Shown: in pieces, positions 1 to 6,546 of the stretch
How the letters are laid out: each line of letters begins with the position of its first letter
Numbering within the stretch: position 1 is the stretch's first letter
Assembly: GCA_003695505.1 (NCBI GenBank)
Contig: RFIY01000314.1
Span: 1 to 7,812 of the forward strand
Reading direction: 5' to 3'
Length of the DNA: 7,812 nucleotides
From: Candidatus Dadabacteria bacterium
GTDB taxonomy: Bacteria; J088
Translations under genes and position numbers: made by a program
The notes under the pieces: model-generated
Told to the model about the DNA's origin: nothing
What the model saw: the letters and a program-made list of their open reading frames with translations, nothing else
Database searches by the model: none

Positions 1-104
1 AGACGGCGTTTCAGCTTGCTGCCCGGCACCTCGACGTGACGACGGTAGGCCATCGTCGCGTTGCGAATACGGGTCAGGAAATCTGCGATCGGATCGGTCA
101 TCAT
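1..104 (-). CDS. rpsH: 30S ribosomal protein S8, N-terminal fragment (3' end outside window)
   Basis: Only the first 34 codons are present; the gene runs off the low-coordinate end. The visible protein begins [16 protein letters not shown], the typical S8 N-terminus, followed by a basic stretch ending G-S-K-L-K-R-R. S8 is a primary 16S rRNA binder in the central domain and in E. coli is also the translational repressor of the spc operon. There are two adjacent ATG codons (104-102 and 101-99). An AGGGG at 118-114 lies 9 nt from the first and 12 nt from the second, so I take the first, although the family consensus begins at the second (MTDPIAD). The gene starts 13 nt after the S14 stop. Identity is firm for so short a piece because both motif and position in the operon agree. 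Confidence 0.93.
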   Translation of the reverse strand, partial: MMTDPIADFLTRIRNATMAYRRHVEVPGSKLKRR

Positions 105-117
105 GGTCTTGATCCCC

Positions 118-303
118 TTACCAACTGGCCTTCTTCATGCCCGGGATCTGCCCCTGACTTGCCATCTCGCGCAGGCAAATCCGGCAAAGATTGTACTTGC
201 GGTAGACACTGCGAGGGCGGCCGCACCGACCACATCTTGTGTACTTGCGAACCTTGAATTTCGGTTCGCGCTTCTGCTTCTCGATAATTGCTTTACGTGG
301 CAT
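118..303 (-). CDS. rpsN: 30S ribosomal protein S14, zinc-binding type (S14Z)
   Basis: A 61-residue protein, the normal length of the short, zinc-type S14 and well below the roughly 100 residues of the cysteine-free form. Four cysteines at residues 24, 27, 40 and 43 form two CxxC pairs (C-G-R-C and C-R-I-C) expected to bind one zinc ion. The C-terminus ends G-M-K-K-A-S-W, a hallmark of the family. S14 sits in the head of the 30S subunit next to S3, S10 and S19, all encoded in this window. It starts with ATG 17 nt after the L5 stop. The Shine-Dalgarno signal is poor (a CAGGG about 13 nt upstream), so translation may depend on coupling to L5. A small inverted repeat lies just before the start codon. 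No second S14 gene is visible in this window. Confidence 0.97.
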   Translation of the reverse strand: MPRKAIIEKQKREPKFKVRKYTRCGRCGRPRSVYRKYNLCRICLREMASQGQIPGMKKASW

Positions 304-320
304 CGCTGATTCAGCCCTGT

Positions 321-860
321 TTATTTCCGGAACGGCATGCCCAGCAGACGAAGCAGCTCGCGCGCTTCATCATCACTGGTTGCCGTGGTAACAATCGAAA
401 TATTCATCCCGCGTACACGATCGACCTTATCCACGGAAACTTCCGGGAAAATAATCTGCTCGCGAATCCCGAGATTGTAATTGCCGTTGCCATCGAACGC
501 GCGTGGACTGACACCGCGAAAGTCCTTGACGCGCGGCAGCGCGGCGACGATCAGACGATCCAGGAATTCCCACATGCGTTCACGCCGCAACGTGACAAAG
601 ACGCCGATCGGCATTCCTTCGCGCAGCTTGAAGCCGGCAATCGACCGACGCGCGCGGGCAATGACCGGATGCTGACCGGTGATCGCACCAAGCACCTGCT
701 GCGTCGCTTCCAGCACCTTGGCGTTCTGCACGGCCTCACCGAGGCCAACATTGACGGTAATTTTCTCAAGGCGTGGCACCTGATGAGGATTCGTATACCC
801 GAACTCCTCACGCAGCTTGCCAACGACCTCGTTGCGGTACATGTCCAGTAGCCGTGCCAC
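321..860 (-). CDS. rplE: 50S ribosomal protein L5
   Basis: A 179-residue protein matching the usual L5 length. The N-terminal part carries [17 protein letters not shown] (about residues 27-43), and the middle carries [13 protein letters not shown] and the L5 segment from about residue 108 to 140 ([10 protein letters not shown], then [10 protein letters not shown]). L5 binds 5S rRNA in the central protuberance and contacts the small-subunit head and P-site tRNA. The start is GTG at 860-858: it gives the conserved MARL beginning and has GGAGGG (873-868) 7 nt upstream. The in-frame ATG at 842-840 would cut the conserved start. The gene begins 3 nt after the L24 stop. The start codon lies inside a short inverted repeat, described separately. 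Codon 4 is CTA, a rare codon choice in these genes. Confidence 0.97.
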   Translation of the reverse strand: MARLLDMYRNEVVGKLREEFGYTNPHQVPRLEKITVNVGLGEAVQNAKVLEATQQVLGAITGQHPVIARARRSIAGFKLREGMPIGVFVTLRRERMWEFLDRLIVAALPRVKDFRGVSPRAFDGNGNYNLGIREQIIFPEVSVDKVDRVRGMNISIVTTATSDDEARELLRLLGMPFRK

Positions 861-864
861 GGCT
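850..864 (-). promoter_or_regulatory. Inverted repeat enclosing the L5 start codon
   Basis: On the message strand the 15 bases AGCCGTGGCACGGCT are a perfect palindrome apart from the central base. They could fold as a 6-bp stem with a 3-nt loop or a 5-bp stem with a 5-nt loop. The repeat holds the GTG start of L5 and begins with the last base of the L24 stop codon. The Shine-Dalgarno GGAGGG lies just outside it. In E. coli the S8 repressor site of the spc operon overlaps this same gene junction. Whether this small hairpin has any such role is inference; a repeat of this size can arise by chance from coding constraint. Confidence 0.35.
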
Positions 865-1193
865 CAGCCCTCCAGTGTTTCGCCCGACGCCCGCGAAACG
901 CGGACCCGGCGACCGTCTTCCTGGCGCTTGCTGCTGATCCGGCTGGCTTTTTCGGCCGTGGGATCCCAGAAGCGCACGTTCGAAATATGGATCGGCGCCT
1001 CGCGCTCGACAATACCGCCATGCGGCTGCTTCTGTGTCGGGCGTTGATGCACCTTGACGCGATTGATTCCCGCAACGACAACGCGACCGCGTTCGCGGTC
1101 AACGCTGATGATCTTGCCCCGGCGGCCTACATCCCGGCCGGCCACGACAATGACTTCATCCCCCTTGCGGAGACGGATACGTGTCCGCGACAT
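864..1193 (-). CDS. rplX: 50S ribosomal protein L24
   Basis: A 109-residue protein of typical bacterial L24 length. The N-terminal half is a KOW domain: R-L-R-K-G-D-E-V-I-V-V-A-G (about residues 7-19), then G-R-R-G-K-I-I-S-V and V-V-V-A-G-I-N. It is followed by the family segment P-H-G-G-I-V-E-R-E-A-P-I-H-I-S-N-V. L24 is an assembly initiator that binds 23S rRNA near the tunnel exit. Two starts are possible: GTG at 1196-1194 and the next codon, ATG at 1193-1191. GGAGG at 1205-1201 is 7 nt from the ATG and only 4 nt from the GTG, so I choose the ATG, which also gives the usual M-S-R-T-R-I start. The gene then overlaps the L14 stop by one base (TGATG), favouring translational coupling. The C-terminal tail is polar and less conserved. 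Confidence 0.96.
   Translation of the reverse strand: MSRTRIRLRKGDEVIVVAGRDVGRRGKIISVDRERGRVVVAGINRVKVHQRPTQKQPHGGIVEREAPIHISNVRFWDPTAEKASRISSKRQEDGRRVRVSRASGETLEG
868..873 (-). promoter_or_regulatory. Shine-Dalgarno sequence deciding the GTG start of L5
   Basis: The message strand reads GGAGGG, lying within the last codons of L24 and ending 7 nt before the GTG at 860. The downstream in-frame ATG at 842 has no comparable signal, so this site supports the GTG start. Confidence 0.75.
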
Positions 1194-1561
1194 CACAACA
1201 CCTCCGGCGCAAGCGAGATGATTTTCATGAACCGGCGGCCGCGAAGTTCGCGGGCAATCGGCCCAAAAATCCGCGTCCCCAGCGGCTCATTATTCTTGTT
1301 GATCAATACGGCGCTGTTGCGGTCGAATCGAATGTAGCTACCGTCCTTCCGCCCGACTTCCTTGCGGGTTCGCACTACGACTGCACGATGGACGGTACCT
1401 TTCTTGACGCGACTGTTGGGGATTGCCTCTTTGACCGTGACAACGATCACGTCGCCGACGGAGGCATACCGCCGCCGCGTTCCACCGAGCACCTTGATGC
1501 ACTGAACTTTTTTGGCGCCGCTGTTGTCAGCAACGTCGAGCATGGATTGTGCCTGGATCAT
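1193..1561 (-). CDS. rplN: 50S ribosomal protein L14
   Basis: A 122-residue protein, exactly the standard L14 length. It starts [17 protein letters not shown], the classical N-terminus, and has the central family segment from about residue 60 (A-V-V-V-R-T-R-K-E) through [14 protein letters not shown] and [13 protein letters not shown]. It ends with the usual S-L-A-P-E-V-L. L14 lies on the subunit interface of the 50S, next to L19 and near bridge B8, and is the docking site of the silencing factor RsfS. The gene starts with ATG 12 nt after the S17 stop, preceded by a GGGG run 7 nt upstream. In E. coli a separate promoter begins the spc operon just before this gene. Here the 12-nt gap leaves no room for one in the intergenic space. 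Confidence 0.98.
   Translation of the reverse strand: MIQAQSMLDVADNSGAKKVQCIKVLGGTRRRYASVGDVIVVTVKEAIPNSRVKKGTVHRAVVVRTRKEVGRKDGSYIRFDRNSAVLINKNNEPLGTRIFGPIARELRGRRFMKIISLAPEVL
1199..1205 (-). promoter_or_regulatory. Shine-Dalgarno sequence for L24
   Basis: The message strand reads GGAGGTG inside the last codons of L14. Its GGAGG core ends 7 nt before the ATG at 1193 and 4 nt before the alternative GTG at 1196. This spacing is the reason for preferring the ATG. Confidence 0.75.
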
Positions 1562-1573
1562 GCTGCTACCCCG

Positions 1574-1849
1574 TTACCTGGCCCGTTCAACAATTTCGAC
1601 AACAGCCCAGCGCTTCTTGCGCGACAGCGGTCTCGTCTCGACCAGCATGACGCGATCACCAATGTTGCACTGATTCTGTTCGTCGTGCGCGTGATACCGC
1701 TTACTGCGTCGGACGTACTTGCCGTAGACGGGGTGTTTTTCGATACGCTCGACGTTGACCACGACGGTCTTGTCCATCTTGTTCGAGCGCACGACACCCA
1801 CTACGCGACGCCGCCGGGCGGTATGTGTCGTTTTTTCTTCGCCGCTCAT
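1574..1849 (-). CDS. rpsQ: 30S ribosomal protein S17
   Basis: A 91-residue protein with the OB-fold signature of S17: [18 protein letters not shown] (residues 14-31), the loop [18 protein letters not shown] (39-56), and [19 protein letters not shown] (63-81). S17 is a primary binder of the 5' domain of 16S rRNA. The first dozen residues are a polar extension that some S17 proteins lack, so the total length is slightly above the shortest family members. The ATG overlaps the L29 stop in an ATGA arrangement, and the ribosome binding signal is weak (GAAGG about 11 nt away), consistent with coupled translation from L29. Confidence 0.97.
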   Translation of the reverse strand: MSGEEKTTHTARRRRVVGVVRSNKMDKTVVVNVERIEKHPVYGKYVRRSKRYHAHDEQNQCNIGDRVMLVETRPLSRKKRWAVVEIVERAR

Positions 1850-2046
1850 GCCTGCTCTGCCTTCTGTTGCTCGCTACGCACGGTCAGCAGCCGCGCAAGG
1901 TGTTTCTTTGCTGCGCGATATTCGCGCAGCGCACCGGCGTCGGTCTGCAGCTTCATGCGCAGATCAAAAATCTTTTTGCGGGTGTCACGAATCTCGCCTT
2001 CGAGATCGGCACCACTCATTCCACGAATATCACTCAGGTCCGCCAT
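1846..2046 (-). CDS. rpmC: 50S ribosomal protein L29
   Basis: A 66-residue protein, the normal size of L29. It is expected to fold as two long antiparallel helices. The helix-1 core [19 protein letters not shown] (residues 15-33) matches the family pattern ending L-R-x-x-L. Helix 2 carries [13 protein letters not shown] (about 44-56), a variant of the common R-x-x-R-K-x-I-A-R-I-x-T motif. L29 sits at the peptide exit of the large subunit beside L23. It starts with ATG 4 nt after the L16 stop, with AAGGG in the end of L16 as ribosome binding site, and overlaps S17 by 4 nt. Small size and drift make it one of the less conserved proteins here, but gene order settles it. Confidence 0.95.
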   Translation of the reverse strand: MADLSDIRGMSGADLEGEIRDTRKKIFDLRMKLQTDAGALREYRAAKKHLARLLTVRSEQQKAEQA

Positions 2047-2050
2047 GGCT

Positions 2051-2461
2051 TTAATCGCCCTTGGTCAGAAAACGGGTCTTGACCGGCATCTTGTGCGCAG
2101 CGAGCCGCATGGCTTCGCGTGCGAGCGATTCCGGAACTCCGTCAAGTTCAAAAATAATCCGCCCACGCCGAATCGGCGCGACCCAGTACTCCAGGTTACC
2201 TTTCCCCTTACCCATACGCGTCTCAAGGGGTTTCTTGGTAATCGGCTTGTCGGGAAAGACGCGAATCCAGACCTTTCCGCCCCGTTTGATATGGCGGTTG
2301 ATCGCAATACGCCCCGCCTCGATCTGCCGGCTGGTCAACTGGCCATGCTCAAGCGATTGCAGTGCATAACGTCCGAAGGCGATGTCAGACCCCCGCCACG
2401 CCTTGCCACGGATACGGCCCTTTTGCTGTTTGCGGTGTTTGACCCGCTTTGGCATCAACAC
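2051..2461 (-). CDS. rplP: 50S ribosomal protein L16
   Basis: A 136-residue protein of exactly typical length. It begins [11 protein letters not shown] and contains [18 protein letters not shown] (residues 63-80), followed by [14 protein letters not shown] (81-94). Arg82 corresponds to the arginine that is hydroxylated in some proteobacteria. The C-terminus has [19 protein letters not shown]16 supports the A-site and P-site tRNA elbow near the peptidyl-transferase centre. Three consecutive codons could start it, GTG (2461), TTG (2458) and ATG (2455). The GAGGAGG at 2475-2469 is 7 nt from the GTG, and MLMPKR is a common family start, so GTG is chosen. It lies 12 nt after the S3 stop. Confidence 0.97.
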   Translation of the reverse strand: MLMPKRVKHRKQQKGRIRGKAWRGSDIAFGRYALQSLEHGQLTSRQIEAGRIAINRHIKRGGKVWIRVFPDKPITKKPLETRMGKGKGNLEYWVAPIRRGRIIFELDGVPESLAREAMRLAAHKMPVKTRFLTKGD

Positions 2462-2468
2462 GGCTTAT

Positions 2469-2475
2469 CCTCCTC
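2469..2475 (-). promoter_or_regulatory. Shine-Dalgarno sequence deciding the GTG start of L16
   Basis: The message strand reads GAGGAGG, overlapping the TGA stop of S3 and ending 7 nt before the GTG at 2461. It is among the strongest ribosome binding sites in the window and favours GTG over the TTG and ATG that follow it directly. Confidence 0.78.
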
Positions 2476-3142
2476 AGGACCGGGACTCACCGGTCAAACC
2501 GGCGCGTCCAGACTGGTATTGTTCACCCAGGAATACCCAGACCTTGACGCCAATGACTCCGTACTTCGTCTTTGCCTCCGCAAACCCGTAGTCGATGTCA
2601 GCACGCAACGTCTGAAGCGGCAGCCGCCCAACGCGGTACCATTCGATCCGAGCCATGTCTGCCCCGCCGAGACGCCCGGCCGTCCGCACCTTGATGCCTT
2701 CGACGCCGAACTTCAGAGCATTCGAGATAGCCTTCTTCATGGCACGACGAAATGCGACCCGCCGTTCCAACTGAACCGCAATCGCTTCGGCCACGAGTTG
2801 CGCACTCGTCTCGGGACGCGGGACCTCCTTGATCTCGATCTGCACTTCGCGATTGATCAGCTTCGCGACTTCCTCACGCAGCGCCTCGATCGCTTCGCCC
2901 TTCCGGCCGATCGCAAGACCTGGCCGCGCGGTGTGAATCTTGACCGTGACCACCTGAGCTCCCGGTCGTTCGATCTCGATCCGTGCTACACCCGCGCTAT
3001 ACAGGCGCTCCTTGATGAATCGACGGATCTTCTCGTCTTCGTGCAGGAACTCCGCAACAGTGGGACCTTCGGCGTACCAGCGCGCGTCCCAGTCGCGCGT
3101 GATGCCAACGCGAAACCCGATTGGATGTACTTTCTGGCCCAC
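2474..3142 (-). CDS. rpsC: 30S ribosomal protein S3
   Basis: A 222-residue protein within the usual S3 range. It starts [10 protein letters not shown] after the initiator. The type II KH domain (about residues 39-107) carries the loop G-R-K-G at 79-82 inside [10 protein letters not shown]. The C-terminal domain (about 110-207) shows [17 protein letters not shown] and L-R-A-D-I-D-Y-G. S3 is in the 30S head, lines the mRNA entry channel, and contributes to the ribosomal helicase with S4 and S5. The start is GTG at 3142-3140, because it gives the invariant MGQKVHP beginning and has AGGA 7 nt upstream at 3153-3150. It begins 4 nt after the L22 stop. The last dozen residues are a short unconserved tail. 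Confidence 0.98.
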   Translation of the reverse strand: MGQKVHPIGFRVGITRDWDARWYAEGPTVAEFLHEDEKIRRFIKERLYSAGVARIEIERPGAQVVTVKIHTARPGLAIGRKGEAIEALREEVAKLINREVQIEIKEVPRPETSAQLVAEAIAVQLERRVAFRRAMKKAISNALKFGVEGIKVRTAGRLGGADMARIEWYRVGRLPLQTLRADIDYGFAEAKTKYGVIGVKVWVFLGEQYQSGRAGLTGESRS

Positions 3143-3146
3143 GACG

Positions 3147-3485
3147 TTATCCTATTCTCTCTGCGAGTTCCAAAGTGATGTGGCATGTGCGCCGGCGAAT
3201 CAGGTACGCGCGACCTTGCGCCCGGGGGCGGATCCGCTTCATGGTCGGCCCAACGTCAACCGTTGCCCGCTGCACATACAACAGGTCGAGATCCAGGTCT
3301 CCGCGTTGCTCTGCGTTCGCGACCGCCGAGTTCAACAGTTTCAAGACCGCACGTGCCGCCCGGCGGCGAGAAAACGTCAGGGTCTGAATCGCGTCCTCGA
3401 CATCCTTGCCGCGGATCAGGTCCACGACGTATCGCGCCTTTCGCGCCGGCACGCGTGCGTACCGCAATGTTGCCTTTGCCGTCAT
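3147..3485 (-). CDS. rplV: 50S ribosomal protein L22
   Basis: A 112-residue protein of standard L22 length. The N-terminal helix region reads [18 protein letters not shown], followed by [10 protein letters not shown] (50-59). The tunnel hairpin is intact: [18 protein letters not shown] (77-93), and M-K-R sits at residues 82-84, the triplet whose loss gives erythromycin resistance in E. coli. So no resistance-type deletion is seen. The protein ends with [10 protein letters not shown]22 touches all six domains of 23S rRNA and forms the constriction of the exit tunnel with L4. It starts with ATG only 2 nt after the S19 stop, with a weak AAGAG upstream, suggesting coupling. Confidence 0.97.
   Translation of the reverse strand: MTAKATLRYARVPARKARYVVDLIRGKDVEDAIQTLTFSRRRAARAVLKLLNSAVANAEQRGDLDLDLLYVQRATVDVGPTMKRIRPRAQGRAYLIRRRTCHITLELAERIG
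3150..3153 (-). promoter_or_regulatory. Short Shine-Dalgarno core for the GTG start of S3
   Basis: AGGA on the message strand, in the last codons of L22, ends 7 nt before the GTG at 3142. The core is short, but the start is confirmed independently by the conserved N-terminus. Confidence 0.55.
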
Positions 3486-3487
3486 TG

Positions 3488-3766
3488 CTATCTCTTCTTC
3501 GCCTTCTTGTCTCCGGCATGCCCACGATAGGTGCGCGTCGGAGCAAATTCACCAAGCTTGTGTCCGACCATATCTTCGGTGACGAACACCGGCAGAAAGG
3601 TGCGGCCGTTGTGGACGGCAAACGTAATGCCGACCATGTCCGGAGTAATCGTCGAACGCCGCGACCAGGTTTTGATGACCTGGCGACTCCCTGACTCGCG
3701 GTGACGATCCACCTTGCGCGCCAGGCTCGGCTCGATGTAGGGTCCTTTTTTGATTGAACGTGGCAT
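3488..3766 (-). CDS. rpsS: 30S ribosomal protein S19
   Basis: A 92-residue protein, the usual S19 length. It begins [11 protein letters not shown] and contains the family signature from residue 33: [14 protein letters not shown] (33-46), then [10 protein letters not shown], and [18 protein letters not shown] (66-83). The tail is lysine-rich. S19 sits in the 30S head with S13, near the A-site tRNA and the intersubunit bridge. It starts with ATG 15 nt after the L2 stop. A GAGGA at the L2 end, 8 nt upstream, is a clear ribosome binding site. It is followed almost directly by L22. Confidence 0.98.
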   Translation of the reverse strand: MPRSIKKGPYIEPSLARKVDRHRESGSRQVIKTWSRRSTITPDMVGITFAVHNGRTFLPVFVTEDMVGHKLGEFAPTRTYRGHAGDKKAKKR

Positions 3767-3781
3767 GCTGCTGTTCCTCGC

Positions 3782-4612
3782 CTACTTGCCGTACCGCCGA
3801 CGCACGATAAACTTGTCGGTCGGATGGTTCTTCTTCCGTGTGCGATAGCCTTTGGTCGGTTTGCCCCAGGGCGTCTGCGGGTGGTTACCCTTGCCTCGCC
3901 CTTCACCACCACCATGCGGGTGATCGACCGGGTTCATCGCAATACCCCGAACACTGGGACGCCGTCCGAGCCAGCGAGACCGTCCGGCCTTACCGAGCTT
4001 CAGGTTGGCGTGCTCGACGTTGCCAACGACCCCGACGGTCGCCCAGCAATTGCCGTGGACATTACGCATTTCACCGGAAGGCAGGCGCAACAGTGTGTAT
4101 CCGCCATCGTGCGCCATGATTTGCGCGCTGGCACCGGCAGAACGGCACATCTGCCCACCTTTTCCGATTTTCAGTTCGATATTGTGGACAACCGTACCAG
4201 TTGGCAGATCCTTGAGCGCCTTGGCGTGCCCGGGCTTGACATCGGCCTGCTCTCCGGCGATCACCGTGTCCCCATCGGTCAGCCCCACAGGCGCCAGAAT
4301 GTAACGCTTTTCACCATCCGCATAGTGCAGCAGCGCGATATAGGCGCTACGGTTGGGATCGTACTCGATTCCGGCAACCTTCGCTGGTACACCCTGCTTG
4401 TCGTGACGCTTGAAGTCGATCCGACGGTAGCGGCGCTTGTGCCCGCCACCACGCGTCCACATCGTCATGCGCCCCTGGTTGTTGCGCCCAGCCTTACGAT
4501 GAATCGGCTCCAGCAGAGACTTTTCAGGTTCGCTACGGGTAACCTCGCCGAAACTGCTGGTCGACATGTGGCGTCGACTCGGCGTATACGGTTTGTATTT
4601 TTTTACAGCCAT
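3782..4612 (-). CDS. rplB: 50S ribosomal protein L2
   Basis: A 276-residue protein, standard for L2. Family landmarks run in order: [10 protein letters not shown] at the start, G-R-N-N-Q-G-R-M-T (42-50), [10 protein letters not shown] (54-63), the OB-fold region including [12 protein letters not shown] (79-90), the SH3-like region with V-H-N-I-E-L (142-147) and R-S-A-G-A-S-A-Q (157-164), and the highly conserved [15 protein letters not shown] (225-239). The histidine needed for peptidyl-transferase activity in the E. coli protein falls within this last motif and is present. L2 holds the two subunits together and supports tRNA binding. It starts 5 nt after the L23 stop, with AAGGGG about 10 nt upstream in the L23 end. 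Confidence 0.98.
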   Translation of the reverse strand: MAVKKYKPYTPSRRHMSTSSFGEVTRSEPEKSLLEPIHRKAGRNNQGRMTMWTRGGGHKRRYRRIDFKRHDKQGVPAKVAGIEYDPNRSAYIALLHYADGEKRYILAPVGLTDGDTVIAGEQADVKPGHAKALKDLPTGTVVHNIELKIGKGGQMCRSAGASAQIMAHDGGYTLLRLPSGEMRNVHGNCWATVGVVGNVEHANLKLGKAGRSRWLGRRPSVRGIAMNPVDHPHGGGEGRGKGNHPQTPWGKPTKGYRTRKKNHPTDKFIVRRRYGK

Positions 4613-4617
4613 GTCGC

Positions 4618-4911
4618 TTACGCCCCTTCAAAGACCGGGATCGTCTGCCCCGGCACGACCTGAACATAGGCCTTTTTCCAGTTGGGTCGCTTACCCAGCG
4701 TCCGCCCAAAGCGTTTGACTTTGCCGCGTACGATCAGCGTCCGAACCGAAACAACCTGCACGTCGAACAACTGCTCGACCGCGCGGCGGATCTCGTTCTT
4801 GCCGGCCCGTCGATCAACTTCGAATACATAGACGTTTTCTTCGCCCTGAGCCGTGAACGATTTTTCGGTGACCAGCGGACGACGAATCACGTTGTAAAGA
4901 TTCACACTCAT
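4618..4911 (-). CDS. rplW: 50S ribosomal protein L23
   Basis: A 97-residue protein of normal L23 length. The N-terminus has [12 protein letters not shown] (7-18). Glu16 occupies the position of the glutamate that contacts trigger factor and SRP in E. coli. Further motifs are [19 protein letters not shown] (28-46) and [21 protein letters not shown] (61-81), the extended rRNA-binding loop that reaches the tunnel. L23 is the main docking platform for chaperones and targeting factors at the tunnel exit. The ATG overlaps the L4 stop as ATGA, and GAGGTG ends 4 nt upstream, so the gene has both coupling and its own binding site. Confidence 0.97.
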   Translation of the reverse strand: MSVNLYNVIRRPLVTEKSFTAQGEENVYVFEVDRRAGKNEIRRAVEQLFDVQVVSVRTLIVRGKVKRFGRTLGKRPNWKKAYVQVVPGQTIPVFEGA

Positions 4912-5564
4912 GCTGCACCTCGCTGAACCGGCGCCAGGCGTTGCCAGACGCGATCAATGGCTTCCTCGGCGACGACGACCGCGTCTGCCCGCAGCACATC
5001 GTAGACGTTGAGCCCCTCTGGCTGGAGCACCCGGACACCATCCAGGTTGCGGAATGCGCGCTCCGCGGCCGACGGAACGCCAGCTTGCTCACGCGGTTGT
5101 CCAACGACGACAAGGACGCGCTTTGCGCCAACAGCGTTGATGACGTCACGCGCCTCTCGTGTCTTTGGCTGTTCCGGAGCGAAACCGCGCAGCACCATCA
5201 ATGCATCGTTCTGCGCACGGTCGGCGACGGCCATTCGCAGTGCAAGTCGGCGCACCTTCTTTGGAAGCTTCGGGGAAACATCCTTCGGGCGCGGGCCATG
5301 TACGGTTCCACCACCTCTCCAGAGCGGACTACGGCGACTTCCGGCGCGTGCCCGGCCAGTCCCTTTCTGGCGCCAGGGCTTGGCTCCACCGCCCGCGACT
5401 TCAGCGCGCGTTTTCGTACTGGCCGTCCAACGACGACGGCGAGCCTGCTGCCAGACCACGGCGGCGTGCAGCACATCACGCCGCGGGCGCACATCGAGCA
5501 GCCCTTCCGGTACGCTGGCTTTACCTGCGTCCTGACCCTTGATATCGATTACTTTGACTTCCAT
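4908..5564 (-). CDS. rplD: 50S ribosomal protein L4
   Basis: A 218-residue protein, close to the usual 200-215. The extended tunnel loop is recognisable at about residues 50-90: [20 protein letters not shown] followed by [17 protein letters not shown]. No insertion or deletion is apparent in this loop, where macrolide resistance changes occur. The globular part continues with [11 protein letters not shown] (99-110) and ends in a Rossmann-like half with V-L-V-V-V-G and [11 protein letters not shown]4 is an early assembly protein, and in E. coli represses the S10 operon. It starts with ATG 27 nt after L3, the largest gap in the window, with only a weak binding signal (CGGAAAAG). Confidence 0.97.
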   Translation of the reverse strand: MEVKVIDIKGQDAGKASVPEGLLDVRPRRDVLHAAVVWQQARRRRWTASTKTRAEVAGGGAKPWRQKGTGRARAGSRRSPLWRGGGTVHGPRPKDVSPKLPKKVRRLALRMAVADRAQNDALMVLRGFAPEQPKTREARDVINAVGAKRVLVVVGQPREQAGVPSAAERAFRNLDGVRVLQPEGLNVYDVLRADAVVVAEEAIDRVWQRLAPVQRGAA

Positions 5565-5591
5565 CGTACTTTTCCGTCAACAGGTTGTCGT
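5565..5591 (-). other. L3-L4 intergenic spacer, longest gap in the window
   Basis: This 27-nt spacer is the only non-coding stretch over 20 nt. It contains a weak purine-rich ribosome binding stretch (CGGAAAAG) and no convincing stem of 5 bp or more, no T-run and no promoter-like pair of boxes. I see nothing else in it. Confidence 0.6.
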
Positions 5592-6212
5592 TCAGCCAGC
5601 CATCTCGATGCGAACCAGCGTATTCGGCGCACCGGGCACGCCGCCCTCGACAAGCAGCAATTGCTCTTCGGGCATCACATCGACTACGACCAGGTTGCGA
5701 ATCGTGCGATACTTGTTGCCGTACTGCCCAGGCAACTTGCGGCCCTTCTTGACGTGCCCAGGTGTAGACGCGGTACCGATACTTCCTGGTGCACGGTGGA
5801 AATTGGACCCGTGCGAGGCACGCCCGCCACCGAATCCGTGGCGCTTCTGGACACCAGCAAAGCCGCGTCCGCGGGTTCTCGCACGGACATTCACCAGGGC
5901 GCCTTTCTCGAACAGATCCGGGCCGAGCTCAGCGCCCACTTCCGGGAGCTCACCTTCTGCGCGAAATTCCGCGACATGCCGGTAAGTGTCGGTTCCCAGT
6001 GATTGAAACACGCCACGCATCGGCTTGCTGATGCGGTCCGGCCGCACCACTTCAAACCCAAGCTGCACGGCGCTGTAACCGTCGACATCCACCGTGCGAT
6101 GTCGCAAAACGCGGCACGGCCCGGCCTTGAGAATCGTCACTGGGCGGATCCGGCCGTTCTCGTCGAAGACCCGGGTCATCCCAATCTTTTTTGCCAGCAG
6201 TCCGAGCGCCAT
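5592..6212 (-). CDS. rplC: 50S ribosomal protein L3
   Basis: A 206-residue protein, normal for L3. It starts [16 protein letters not shown], the family beginning. The central extension, which reaches toward the peptidyl-transferase centre, reads [13 protein letters not shown] (108-120), [13 protein letters not shown] (124-136), H-R-A-P-G-S-I-G (139-146) and K-L-P-G-Q-Y-G-N. The glutamine in P-G-Q-Y-G matches the site that PrmB methylates in E. coli, though no methylase is in this window. L3 is one of the two assembly-initiating proteins of the 50S subunit. The ATG shares one base with the S10 stop (TGATG), and AAGGA lies 9 nt upstream. Confidence 0.98.
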   Translation of the reverse strand: MALGLLAKKIGMTRVFDENGRIRPVTILKAGPCRVLRHRTVDVDGYSAVQLGFEVVRPDRISKPMRGVFQSLGTDTYRHVAEFRAEGELPEVGAELGPDLFEKGALVNVRARTRGRGFAGVQKRHGFGGGRASHGSNFHRAPGSIGTASTPGHVKKGRKLPGQYGNKYRTIRNLVVVDVMPEEQLLLVEGGVPGAPNTLVRIEMAG

Positions 6213-6544
6213 CAGCTCGCTTCCTTCACAGTCAGTTGTTTGACCTCGACATTGACACCAGCGGCAAGATTCAGCTTCATCAGCGCGTCGATGGTCGCAT
6301 TTCCGGGCTCGATGATATCGAGCAGCCGACGATGCGTGCGGGTTTCGAACTGCTCCCGGCTACGCTTATCCACGTGCGGGCCACGAATCACCGTGTAGCG
6401 CTCAATCCGTGTCGGCAACGGAATGGGTCCAGAGACCTTCGCACCTGTACGACGCGCTGTATCGACGATTTCCGCGACCGCCTGATCCAGCAGCTTGTAG
6501 TCGAATGACTTCAGCTTGATCCGAATGATCTGATCGGAGGCCAT
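6212..6544 (-). CDS. rpsJ: 30S ribosomal protein S10 (NusE)
   Basis: A 110-residue protein, a few residues longer than the common 102-105, with the excess in the C-terminal tail after V-E-V-K. It shows [14 protein letters not shown] (7-20), [17 protein letters not shown] (29-45), then [14 protein letters not shown] (54-67) and R-T-H-R-R-L-L-D-I (69-77), all diagnostic. S10 is in the 30S head and also acts as NusE, binding NusB and NusG to couple transcription with translation. In many bacteria it opens its own operon after tuf. Here it starts 2 nt after the fusA stop, with GAGGTG inside the last fusA codons as ribosome binding site, so it must be co-transcribed with fusA or initiated from inside it. 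Confidence 0.98.
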   Translation of the reverse strand: MASDQIIRIKLKSFDYKLLDQAVAEIVDTARRTGAKVSGPIPLPTRIERYTVIRGPHVDKRSREQFETRTHRRLLDIIEPGNATIDALMKLNLAAGVNVEVKQLTVKEAS

Positions 6545-6546
6545 GC

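Noticed and set aside
91-115. GGATC / GATCC arms flanking the S8 start codons as a possible regulatory stem
   Set aside because: Only 5 bp around a 15-nt loop; too weak to support without comparative data.
288-851. A 187-codon plus-strand open frame opposite L5
   Set aside because: Codon-aligned shadow of L5; it ends exactly at the antisense of the CTA codon 4 of L5.
1181-3178. A 665-codon open frame on the plus strand, antisense to L14, S17, L29, L16 and S3
   Set aside because: Its frame is codon-aligned with L14, S17, L16 and S3 on the other strand, so a stop would appear only where those genes use TTA, CTA or TCA codons, which G+C-rich genes avoid. Its translation has no recognisable domain, and five well-conserved genes occupy the region. 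It is a codon-bias shadow.
3256-3915. A 219-codon minus-strand frame overlapping L22, S19 and the end of L2
   Set aside because: It is out of frame with three conserved genes on the same strand, is rich in Arg, Ser and Gly as expected from frame-shifted G+C-rich code, and has no family match that I recognise.
3824-4663. A 279-codon plus-strand open frame opposite L2
   Set aside because: Codon-aligned shadow of L2, which is unmistakable on the minus strand.
5565-5591. Possible terminator or promoter in the L3-L4 gap
   Set aside because: The gap is 27 nt, has no stem followed by T residues and no pair of promoter-like boxes; CAACCTGTTG is a 4-bp repeat with too small a loop.
4941-6002. A 353-codon plus-strand open frame opposite L4 and L3
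   Set aside because: Same codon-aligned antisense frame over two conserved genes; it shows no protein motif of its own.
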